Origin: Larus michahellis
Lineage: Eukaryota > Chordata > Aves > Charadriiformes > Laridae
Assembly (NCBI RefSeq): GCF_964199755.1
Contig: NC_133898.1
Coordinates: 105,514,847-105,578,846 of the forward strand
Direction: 5' to 3'
DNA length: 64,000 bases
In this document: in pieces, positions 42,353 to 54,062 of the stretch
Layout of the letters: each line of letters opens with the position of its first letter
Position numbering within the stretch: position 1 is the stretch's first letter
The notes under the pieces: model-generated
Told to the model about the DNA's origin: nothing
The model's database searches: none
Seen by the model: the letters and a program-made list of their open reading frames with translations, nothing else
Program-made: the position numbers and the translations under genes

Positions 42353-44163
42353 TTTCTCAAGTTCCAGCATACGTTTTCTAGAATAAATCCTGAGCGCTGA
42401 ATCTTAGCACAGATTTAAATGGTTCAGCTTCACAGCTATCATCCACTGACCAGGTACAGAAATGGCCTTTGCATTTGCCGCGGCCGCTCATCCGCTGATA
42501 CCCGTTCTGCTCAAACACAGGCGCGCTATGCAGGCATTAATAAAGAGATAGGATCTCATCCTGATGCTCAGAAAACAGATTTTGAAGGGATTATCCAACC
42601 AATGGAAAATTAGTTTTTCTGAGTTCAATCCGGCCTGCCCTCCCCCTCCCACCCACTGCAAATGTTGAGAGTCAAGGTCTCCGCTCAGCTTTATTCTCCA
42701 AAATCCGGGGAGATGTCAGTGGATGACTCCTATTAACATTCCCAGAAAGTAAGTGTTATCACCCCTGCATCCTGGCAGCATCGGGTTTCTCTAACTTTCT
42801 GAAACACCTATTTTGCCATAAGCGTTGTCTCACGCAAGCAAGAGATTTTTAGATGATAATTGCTATTCAGAGCAGGTAAAAAGAGCATGAGTATATAGAG
42901 CCGATAGCCCCATCAGCTCTTTAAACCCCATGAAGGGAAGCAGCGAGCCTCATAGTCTGTACACAAATGTGCTGCGGCATATCTTGAAAGCAGTGTCACT
43001 CTCCTTCAACCTTTTGCGCCTTAATTTTCCGTAGTGGGAAGTGGCAGGCCATTAGCAGCACGCTCATGCGAATTGCTAAGTCACCCCGAATGAAATCTGG
43101 AGGTTCGCTGCCTGCCGCGGCCGCGCTGCCAGCCACCGGGCTGTACCCTGGGGGACAATGTGACAAGGGGACGTATTTTACGTAGCCCAGATGTAAAACA
43201 ATGGAGCTCTTGGAAGGCACTCGAAGAAGCCTTACCTCTAGCAAATCTCCCTCTTATTTAATAGAGACAAGAAATGACGTCTGATTAAAGACGCGAGCTC
43301 AGACGTTGATCTCTGGGCTTTGTAGACTGCTATGCCGAGGCCACCAGACTTCCACACAACTGAGCCATGTGTGGTCTTGTATGGAGATCAGCATAGCTAC
43401 TGTGGCTCCAAAGTATCTTGTCTCCACTAGAAAAAATAGCACATGGGGAGGGGGGGAAAAAACCACCAAAAAAACCTAAAAAAACCCCACCAAACGAAAA
43501 CCCAGGCTTTTTTAAAATCTGCCAAAAGGCATGGGAGCCAGAGTTAGGTGAGCAGAGGGCAACGTGTTTATCAACACGCTTCAAAACAGGCACAGCCCAC
43601 TCACCGTGCGAGGCTGTAAGGAGAGCTGCGGGTGAGCAATACCCGATAGCAAGGCAGGTTTTGGGTACAGAGAAAGCTGTGTTTTTTAAAAAGTCCCATT
43701 TTCAAACACTGGCATTGAAATTGGACTTTCTAAACTTGAATTTGAAGCATCTGCTTTAGGGAACACAAGCACCTATTTCACACTTAGCAACAAATCGGCA
43801 AGTCAAAGTGTGAAGAAAACAAATTTAGCAGGCTGAAAAGTATGAACAAATACTTGAAAACAGCAGACACATCCTCATTTTTGAACACGTCGACAGCATC
43901 CTGAGTATTTTGGGATGCCTTAGCAGGGAACAGCTGCGTCTCTGAAACTAGAAAGATTTAACTTCCTGTAGAAGTGCTACAAAAAAGAAAAATATCACTG
44001 GAAATACATTATAAAATTAACCATGATGGGGAATAGGGAATGATTTCAATGTGAGGACTAAGGTGACACCTCCGAAAATGAGAGAGAAAAGAAAAGCATG
44101 CGTGCGCAATACAAAAAAAAGGCAGAATATACAGTAGAGCATCTTGCAGAGATGTTCCTTCTT
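42353..44163. other. Intergenic DNA, no gene recognised
   Basis: No exon supported. Two small CpG patches with GCGGCCGC-type text occur near 42479 and 43116. An A/C-rich low-complexity run covers about 43450-43500. Open frames are short and unremarkable. Confidence 0.55.
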
Positions 44164-45224
44164 ATAGAACTGCCTAGGTTGGAAGGGACCTTTCAGATCA
44201 TCGAGTCCAACCATCAACCTAACTCTGACAAAAACCATCACTAACCCATATCTCTAAGCACTATGTCTACCCATCTTTTAAATACCTCCAGGGATGGTGC
44301 CTCAACCACTTCCCTGGGCAGCCTGCTCCAATGCTTGACAACCCTTAAAGTGCAAAAATTTTTCCTAATATCCAGTCTAAACCTCCCTGGTGCAACTTGA
44401 GTCTGTTTCCTCTTGTCCTATCACCTGTTACTTGGGAGAAGAGACCGACCCCCACCTCTCTACAGCCTCCTTTCAGGTAGTTGTAGAGAGCGATAAGGTC
44501 TCCCCTCAGCCTCCTCTTCTCCAGGCTAAACAATCCTGGCTCCCTCAGCCACTCCTCATAAGACTTGTTCTCCAGACCCCTCACCAGCTTCCTTGCCCTT
44601 CTCTGGACACTCTCCAGCACCTCAGTGTCTTTTTTGTGCTGAGGGGCCCAAAACTGAACGTGGTACTTGAGGTGGGGCCTCACCAGTGCTGAGTAAGGGG
44701 GATGATCACTTCCCTAGCCCTACTCACCGCACTGTTCCTGATACAGGCCAGGATGCTGTTGGGCACACTGCAGGCTCATATTCAGCCGGCTGTTGACCAG
44801 CACCCCCAGGTCCTTTTCTGCCGGGCAGCTTTCCAGCCACTCTTCCCCAAGCCTGTAGCGCTGCATGGGGTTGTTGTGACCCAAGTGCAGGACCCGGCAC
44901 TTGGCCTTGTTGAACATCAAACCATTGGATTTGGCCCATCAATCCAGACTGTCCAGATCCCTTTGCAATGCCTTTCTACCCTCAAGCAGGTTGACGCTCC
45001 CACCTAACTTGGTGTCATCTGCAAACTTACTGGGGGTGCACTCAATCCCCTTGTCCAGATCATTGATAACGACAGTAAAGAGAACCGGCCCCAATATGGA
45101 GCCCTGGGGAACACCACTTGTGACCGGCCCCAAACTGGATTTAATTCCATTCACCACTACACTCTGGGCCTGGCTATCCAGCCGGTTTTTAACCCAGTGG
45201 AGAGTACTCCCATCCAAGCCATGG
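44164..45224 (-). mobile_element. CR1 LINE, about 1.06 kb, RT C-terminal half
   Basis: Reading the minus strand, 45217-44939 encodes the RT catalytic part ([20 protein letters not shown] and the FADDTKLGG motif, the CR1 form of the polymerase aspartate pair). It continues through frame breaks near 44930 and 44700 into [20 protein letters not shown] and [12 protein letters not shown], ending in the tail at about 44164. It is 5'-truncated and inactive. It belongs to the same subfamily as the 12.2 kb copy. Confidence 0.94.
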
Positions 45225-48200
45225 TGTTGCGTCGCCGTATTGCATCAGGAGCTGGAGGAGGAAGCATTATGATAAAAAGGACAGACAGACAGACTGCAAG
45301 AGCTGTGTAGATAGAGGAGGTGCTGGGGTGGAGGTAAGGACACAGCATGGGTTAATGAGCCTTTCATTTCTGAGGAGAGGCTGAAACGCCAGTGGGTTCT
45401 GGGTGGAAAAGGGGTAGAACCAAAATCGCCTTATTCGATGTTACAGGGAGAGCTGGCAAGGCAAGCAGCTACGTTAGCACTTTGGATGACAGACTGAAAA
45501 AACAGTGTATTATTTTTAATCTCATAGTTGGGGATTAGCCCGATGTTTCTCTGATTTTTAAGGCTGCCCACGCTTGTGGCTTGGCATCTATCTGGAGAAA
45601 AAATACCCTCTCAGCTACATGCCAGCGTGCTCAGAAAGAGGTTGTTAAGAGGAAATGACCCGGACCATAATTTTCATAATTGCCCGAGGGAGTTGCAGAG
45701 TCAAACCGTACCCAGCTTCGGGAGGAAACAGGGACCTAGTTCTCACAGCCACTTCTTGCAGCACTTGAACCCCTTTGTAACAACCCCTGCTGGGTCATGG
45801 AGCAGCCGCCAGGAAGGCGACAAGCAGGGACAGCAGCCATGCTTCAAGAAGGGCAGGAGGGGGGACGCACAGAACCCGCCTGACTCCTTACCACCCTCAG
45901 GGCAGCACTCTCACAGCGACACCGTTATCCTTCTGTTGCCGAAATTCTTGCCAAATCCTGTTTCCTGGAAACCACAGTATAATAACCTTAAAAAAGCCAA
46001 GTAACTTTAAAGTTAGGTAATCAGGATGTACCTGAAAGCATAGGAAGAAAAAGGCAGCCCGCTGCTGTCTCCCTGAAGGTAAGAGCTTCCCCTTCCCCTG
46101 GCAGCTACAGCGAGGCGGGAGCCAGGCGCTGCCAGGAGGAGGCAGGGAATAACGGATGGGCATCCAGGAGGAGGGTCAGCACCCAAGCAAAAGTATCTTC
46201 TCTCCTATGGGAACAGTAGCGCCGTGGGAAACTGTCACTCTTTGAGAACTACAGCAATTCATCCCCGGAAGAAAGGCATTATTTTTAATATACTTCAACA
46301 GATTGTTGGAAATGATGGATAAGAGATGAAGCCTCCTGTTGCAGAGCAAGAAAAAAAAAAAAGAGACTGTTAGGAAGAATGGTTGTCTCGTCCCCTACAA
46401 GCCCAGGATCTCAGTGCGTTTTAACTCCTGAGAACTAAGAAGCTTGTAAACCACTATGCTAGTCAGAAAAGCACCAAAAACATGGTCTGTCACATTCTTG
46501 TTTTTCCCTAAACCCTCAGAGTTTCTTGTGCTGTAAGTGTCATAATTTTGAGGAAAATTATACCGTGCTTTCTATGTTTAACACTGACTTACATGCAAAA
46601 TATAGCTCAGTCTTACTCAAACAACTGAGACAAATGCTTCATACATTATGCAGGAGTTCTTCCACAAAGCTCTTGGTACAGATTATAGAGAATCAAGATA
46701 TGCTGTCATCTTAGCGGTGAAAGTTTTGATAACACTGAATGATTAAATAACTTCATAGTAGAAGAACCCACTACAAGGTTTTCAAGAGGAAACTCTTCCC
46801 TAAGCCTCTCTTCTTAGACAGACCAAAACGATTTGAGCTCTCAGTAATGAAAAATGTGTTGCTGTACCAAACATCAGAGGAAACACAGGTACAGCTTCGT
46901 GCAGCTCTCCTGATCAGGAGACGTCTGGGAAAGACATGTAGTAGAGACTGGGGACATTTCCCTTCATAGGGACCAGTACCTTTCTGAGAACATTAAATTT
47001 TAACATCTTTGATCATCCATTAAGAACCTATTAGGACTCCTAGAATAAAGCCACGTCTTGACATTTCCAGTTTCTTTTAGAAAAGTATTTGTTCTCCAAA
47101 TAGTCACTGGAAAAATAGGTTTCAGGAAATATACATTTCCCTGGTTCGTTAGGCCTGAAGAGAAGAGTAGATGCAGAAGTCCAAGAGGCAACATAAGCCT
47201 TATTTCCTTATGTATTTCTCCCCTCCTTAAAGCACTGAATCATTTTTGCTACGACCATAAAGGTGAGGGAGGCTGTCAGCAATGCCCCCCCTTACCAAAG
47301 GAAGGAATCTGAAATGATGCCAGTGGATTAATCAGCCGTTGATCAACATCCAGATGATAACAAAACATTGTGGGACAGGGCAGAGAGCTCCTTGCTGTAG
47401 CGAGGTCCCCGATAAATTGATTTTGCATTTTCGGAGCCGCATGGAGTATTTTTCTCTTCCCTGTAAAAGTAGAGAGATCGGTACCTCCGCTCAGGGTCTG
47501 TGGTGTTCGTCCCTCAGCTGCGGAAGCAAACTCAGGTCCCAGGTTTTCTAGAACCCTGGAGAAGCTGCTTTGCGCACAAGCCTTTGGGGCTTCTCTACAT
47601 TTCATTCTCTCTGTGCCTTTCTAAATGCCTAAGCCCAGAACTCATCTGTCAGCACCGCTCCAGCATGATGCTAATGCTTTGAAAAGTCACGCTTAAACGC
47701 ACCACTTTAGTGTTTATCTAAGTTTCAGACAGACTAATTATCTAACTTTCAGGCTGAAAGGTCTGAAAGCATTGAAAAGCACATCAACACAGGTAACTGT
47801 GGGAAAAACGCGCTTTGCAGAGAGCTGGATGCAGCACATCCGTGGGAGAGAAAAGCTAAGAACGCCCTGAGCGTTGTGAACAGCTCTAAGTAGGGAAAGT
47901 GCCTTGTCTGGTGAGAGAAACTTATGAAATACAGGGAGCAAGGTGGCAGGAGGACAAGGGCTCCGAGTTTGGTTTTTTTTCCCCTCAGAGAGGTCAGCAT
48001 CTTGGAAAGAGGGAATATTGCTTCCCAGTCAGGTCTCAGCAGCCTTCTCCCCTCTCGCAGCATAGACTCCTTCCTTCTTCCAGAGGCAAGCAGCAGCTCG
48101 TTCCTCTTCGTTTCTGCCTGAGGAGCTTATTTTCCTGCTTCCACAGGCTCTAGCAAGTAGCATCCCTTCTTCTGCAGCCTCAACGATTGCATAAACATTA

Positions 48201-51200
48201 AGGGAGAGGGCCTGGAGAAGCGGTAAAAAGCTCTGTCTACTGCCTGGATACCCACTTGCAGTTCTGTAGGAGGACGGCTACGTAAGATTTTCCAGTGCCG
48301 TTCAGGCCTCTCCCTGAGCGAGTGCCATTTTTAGGTCTGTCACCAGGGATAAGAAGAAGCGACTTCTCTGTAAACAGAGTTCACAAAACATACACTGCTG
48401 AAGGCTTCCACCAGCACTTCCCACAGTACGCGCACCATTGAGGGCTTAAGCTACAAAGATGACATTCGTGACTTTGTAGTTTCACATGTAAATCAGGGAC
48501 TTTAAAGTCTTGGGGGAAAAAAAAAAGAAAAAGGAAAACCCACACAAAAAACCCCCAACCTTCTGCACTATCTTGACCTGAATAGTTTCTTTTTCTGAAC
48601 CCAAGAGAGACACTTGGATTCTGAAACTAGATTTCTGTGCCTTAAAATATCTGGTAATTTCCTCCATATTTGATGCTTCATTTCTGAAAAACTATGACAG
48701 CCTCATCATGTATTTAATTCCACAGTCTTGGCAATTCCACGCTCCATTTTTATTACTTTTGTCTAGGGCCACCTGGGTGAGGAAGCTGAGGAGGGTAAAC
48801 GCACAGGACCATTAGACCTCAGATTCCAGGATGCTCCATCTTGGAGAACACAGCTTCTCCTGAGCGTCATCGTTCTAGGCCATGAGACTTGGGCTTTGTA
48901 TGTCCATCTGCAGAAACAGTCTTCTCAAGCCTTCTGGGATTAGTGCATTCCTTTGCACATTTGGAAATGCTTGTTTTTCATCTGCTTTTTTGTTGTTTTG
49001 GATCCCACCTCTCCACAAATTATATTTATTTTCTGAAAAGCCTCCAACTCTCCAACTCTGTCTCTGAGACGTGTGTAGTCACAGAAGCCCCTTTTTGCTA
49101 AAGATTAAGGTTGAAGTTTTGAAAACAATTCAAGACGTGTAACCAAAGAAAATGACTGTACCACAGAATAAAACATAGTTCAGCCCTTTGAAGAAGTTGA
49201 GAGAGGGAGAAAATCCAATAGCTGTGTCAGGATACAACTCACAAGTGTGCAAAACAGAAAATTAAAAAAGCACGTTAAAAAAAAAAACCAACGTTTACTA
49301 GAAACTCTAGGAGCGAGGACGATAATACGCCTCTGTACATTGCACATCCTTTCCAATAAACAAGAGGAACAATGATTTATTCCCATTCTCACGCCAAGCG
49401 GCACAACAGCAGAGAGCGATTCCACCACCTTCCTGAAGGGTTTCAGTGCTAAACAAGGGTACCCAAAGCAGAGACACATCGAAAACCAAAGGCAAATAAT
49501 CACACCAAGAAATGCTGAACCCAGCCCCTACAGCGGATCAAACCTGATTGATGGTGAGGACACATCACCGTTCTTTTTGCCCCAATTGGTTCAGCAGATC
49601 AGATGGGAAACGCTTTGGGTGCTGGAGGGAAGAATTGCTCATATGGAAATTACTGATGAATTTAAAAAAGACAAAAAAAATCCACAGTAAGTTTGGCCTG
49701 TAAAGAAACAAGAAAAAGACCATTTCTCCCATAGGTGGTGAACCAGGAGAGCAAGCTACTCCTTCCTCCCTTGCCTGGTAGAACTAAGCTCGCAGAAGCA
49801 GACATTTCTAATCCAGAAAGAACTAGACTTGTTCCTCCAGTGGCAATAACTAGTTACAACTGCAGGAAAAAGATTTTGATAAATTCTGCTGTGGACACTG
49901 CCTGTGGCAGCTCTGGGGGAGGAGGGAAACCTCTGCTTGGTGGCAAGGGTGGCTGCAAGAGGAGACAGTAGGCTATCTAACCAACGCCTTCAGTCACTCA
50001 CTCAAAGACCTCTCCTATCTTTACAGGAAGGGCAGAGAAGGAAAACAATACAAATAAAAGGATCAGGCAACCCTCACTGGTTGTTTTGGTTTTATTTTGT
50101 TGGTGTTTTTCCCCCAAAAAAATCTAGGAACGTCTTCTTACTCGTCAATCCATCAACATTTTTCACCACACTAAATCCTGGCACAGACATTTTCCTGAGC
50201 TTTCAGATGGCAAGTCTGAGATTTACACTGCGTGAGGGGATTTCTTTTCGCTCTGCCGAGATTATCCTACGGCTACCAGAAATCCTCAGGCACTAGACAG
50301 CCAACAGCACCATGCTCAGAGCTGCAACATCCTCCCGGCTGACAGGGATCCCAGTTGTGCCTTACTTTGGAACAGCAACAACTGACAACAGTACGCATAG
50401 GGCAGTTCACTGAGGTCTCCAAATTCTTCCACAAGGATCATGCCAAACCCTAAACCCCTTCCTGGCTTTGGCCCAGGACTTAACCTAGCATTTGAACGCC
50501 TACATGGTCCCCGAGAAGAGCTTAGCTCCAGGAACCTCACATGCCTTCTGAACAGGGTCTCATAAGAGCAAACGCATCACTTCAAAACTGTGTTTTCTCC
50601 TCCTGCCACAGGGACTGTTTAAATGGCAAGGTCATACATCCTTTTTCAAGTGGAATAGCAGTCAGGCTGAGCTTTCTTCTTGAGTTCAACCACTAACAGT
50701 ATGGAAAACATTCCTGAATGCTATGAAACAAACATTGGCAGGAAGTGGAAAGTGGTTTCTTTGCATGAAATGGACAGTTCAAGAAGAAAAGAAATATCCC
50801 CCATTTGTGGTCTTTTCCGTAACAGCAGGGTTTTCCTTTTGTGACCATATTTTTCTCCCATTACTGATTTAATTTGCTGGAAATTGCTCATCACCTGTAG
50901 GGAAAAACACTGTGCTGCTGGGATGAGATGCTCCAGAGATACTGCAGGAAGACTCGGAGCTGCGATGTGTTTCTAAGGAAGAGAAGGCCATCGTGCACTC
51001 ACGATGTTTAGACTTTCTGTGAAAATAGCCACTTCTCTGAGAAGGATCACAGGTCTCCCCCTCCAGGCTGCTCTGAGTCACTCTCAACTCTCCACCAGGG
51101 AGCTCAGAGCCAGTCAGCTAGAACACAGAACAGGTCAAACACACAAGGGGAAGATAGAGGATTTATCGGGAAGAGGGATGTGGCAACCAGCCCAGGGAGT

Positions 51201-53785
51201 AGAAAACAAAAGCAACCAAGAGTCTTTCCATGCATCCACCAGAAGGAAACTGATTTGCCTCAGGTCAATGTTCTGCAGCATTATGTACCGTTAGGCATAC
51301 CAGATGCCAAGAACATACAGACCTAGCAAGAACTCCTCTTTACTGGAGTAACTACATACAGGGAGGGAAGGCAGGAGACTGCCAAAGCATCTACATTAGT
51401 GTTCCAGTCCAGATTAAAATGGTATGCTTTTGAAGTAAGCTTTGAATTTACCTCCATGTATGCTTTGAATCATGTCATGAAGCAGCGTCAAACCATAAAC
51501 ACAGGATTCCTCACAGATGAGCTGGGAGATGAATTTCCAGAGCACCCCTGACACACTGCAGCCTCAGCTGGGCATTCAGTCCCTAGGAACAGACCACAGC
51601 ACATCTGAAGTGAAAGAAAAAGCCTAGCCTCAAGTGTGTGTAACCCCAACTACTGTATCGTAAAGAGATTTGCTTGTCTACAGTATTTTCTAATGTAGAA
51701 ATTGTCAGGAAAACAATCTGATCCCATGGGTACCCTCTGCGTATCTCTTACCAACGATACATCTACAGCCTTTGAAGTGAGAGAAAGCAAGAGGAGGAAA
51801 TAAAAGCCACTTAATCTTGAAGTCAAAATTTGCCCTCCACACAGCTCTGCCATCCCTGTCAAGGACAGGATAAGAGTTATCTCCTCCTTAATTAACAATA
51901 CAAGTCTATAGTTAAAACAACTATTTATCCTTCAGTCTCCCAAGGGGACACTCCTGACATCTATAGCTGCTCCGAATGGTTACAGCTGTGTTCTCTAATG
52001 CCAGAGTCCAACAGAAGGCTTAGTTACAGCTTTGTCTTTTCTCACATAACAGCATACCATCAAGAACTACAACAAATAAAAGTGATTTTGCAAAAAACAT
52101 AATTCTTGAACAACTTGGACTACACTTGATACAAACCTCCAGCTGAATTAAACTTCCACCACTGATTAGCAACTATATAATGACCAGAGCTGTTTGATGG
52201 ACAGTGTGGCACACTGGCCATTCAGCCAGGTTTAAATCCTAATAGCTCCTCCCAGAAGCATTCTTTACAGACATGCATGGCAGACACCGCGCTACCTCTC
52301 CTACTAGTCAATGCTTGTTTTGATTCCAGAGACAGAGAAAGCTCCCCCCAGAGTTTCCAGGTCAACACACCTGTTTTCATCTTCCATTCTTCTCAGTGCA
52401 AGTGTAACATATGAGAAAAATCACAACACAGTAGCACACCTGCTGACTTAAAATCCCTCTAGAAATAGAGCATTTGCCCAAGCTGTTACGTATGGGCAAC
52501 TATGTTAACCTGACTGCAAAAGCCATGTTTAGTAGCTGTATTTTTGTCATCTACCTGAAAATTTATAGGGTGGTGACAAAATTCACACATAATGTGTCTC
52601 GAGTAAGAGACATCAACTGGTTTCATGATCTTACCCTCACCCTGTGCCTCAGGAGGAGTTTCAAGATGCCAAATCCTATAGAAGTACAAAGGAAGAAACA
52701 AGACCTACTTGCAGCTACTGAGTGAAGCCTATAGAAAAAAAAAAACCTCCATTTGTAAGCCATGCCTTCAAGGCAAAGTCAATCTTTCAATTCATGCAAG
52801 TGAGATGGTTTAGATGAAGCAACTACAAAGAAGTATCTCATTTATAAAAGCAAACCCATTCAATAGATCAGCCCAAACGGCAGCAGTCCCCAACTCTTGA
52901 GAGGACAGCTATTCAACACCAAACAGCTTTTTCACTTTGAACACAAGGCTTGTATTCAAGGTTGTGAGATGGCCCTCTTCATGACAGGCTGAAAGCAGCA
53001 GATCAGAGTATAGCGCAAGGTTTCTCTCATCTCCAGACTTAAATGGATTATTCTGCGTGAGTTCTACGGGATGACCACAGCAAACTAAGGACATTCTTGG
53101 TTTCCCTCCCTTCTGCTTGTTCCCAAAATATAATCTCCCACACAAGGACTTAATGCCTTTAAATGGTATCACACAACAGGTCTGGCTTTAATTATTGTAC
53201 CGAAAGTGTCCCAACTAGATGGAGCTCCTGAATAACACATGATTTTTTCATTAACTCACTGTCATGGCAGTATATAAATTCTGCTTTTAAAAAGCAATTT
53301 AAATTTAAATATTGTCTTCTCCTACCTCTCCTTTAAAGGTTCATTGCTGAAGTCAAGTAAAAGAACCAAAAACCACATGGTGTCCTAAGTAAGGATATTT
53401 CACAGCCCAATTCCAGCAGGTCAGAAGTTGAGCTCCAGAACTGTCTTATAAAACAGCCTTCTGTTTCTGGAAGAGTTAAAACTAAAATCCAACCAAATCA
53501 CATTTTTATAAAAAGAAAAATACAAAAGTCTGCCTACAAAAACCTTCAGTGAAACAAATACACTAAGTTTCCAAAACACTTTTGTGCAAGAGATGCCAAG
53601 ACCTCTTTGCAATTGTATCTAAATACACCTTGTGGCCATTTCTGCAAGATAACCTTAACCTTGGCAAAAAAATACCCACAGCTTAAGTGCTTCCATGAAA
53701 AGCTTATGCAAATGTGTACATAAACTGATAAAGACAGCGTCCATAAAAGTCCATATAAACTGATTTGTCATTAATGTGTACTGAC
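45225..53785. other. Intergenic DNA between LRRC1 and the elongin-A-like gene
   Basis: No exon recognised on either strand. A (gaca)n patch lies at about 45280-45293. A block near 52128-52196 recurs at 55749-55815. The remaining open frames are short, overlapping and lack family motifs. Confidence 0.55.
52128..52196. repeat. Direct repeat copy 1 (partner at 55749)
   Basis: About 70 bp reading ttgatacaaacctccagctg, then aattaaac, ctgattagcaactatat and tgaccagagctg. It recurs 3.6 kb to the right with small differences. No repeat family was recognised. Confidence 0.8.
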
Positions 53786-53863
53786 TTTATTTCAATTCAG
53801 TTTTTCTCGCTCATGAATAAGAAAGCAGCAGCATGAAAGGACTCAGATGTTTCAATTTTTATT
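53786..53863 (-). terminator. Poly(A) signals of the elongin-A-like gene
   Basis: Two AATAAA hexamers occur on the minus strand, at 53863-53858 (about 140 bp after the stop codon) and 53791-53786. Either could define the 3' UTR end. The nearer one is in the usual place for a short 3' UTR. Confidence 0.65.
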
Positions 53864-54000
53864 GCAAATCATTCGCCCCTGCACCGTTTCATAACTACTT
53901 TAACTAAGGCAAATTGAAGAATGTTTACATTAACATTACTTTCATTAGCTGTAGCATGATACACAAATAGTCACAAAAGCTTCAAATACGCAGCCTCATT

Positions 54001-54062
54001 TTACCGTCGTCCGGCTCTACTCTTCAAGGCTTTCAAAGTTTTCCTCATGATTGGTGCAATTT
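54001..54062 (-). CDS. Elongin-A-like terminal coding exon
   Basis: This 62-nt coding part encodes [20 protein letters not shown], then TAA at 54003-54001. The pattern KIAPxMxKTxKAxKxRxxRR is the elongin A C-terminus. The acceptor is TTATTGAAG. A short 3' UTR follows. Confidence 0.95.

Noticed and set aside
24721..53785. Search for KLHL31, GCLC or other expected LRRC1 neighbours
   Set aside because: No Kelch, BTB or ligase motifs were seen in any open frame, so they are not in this window.
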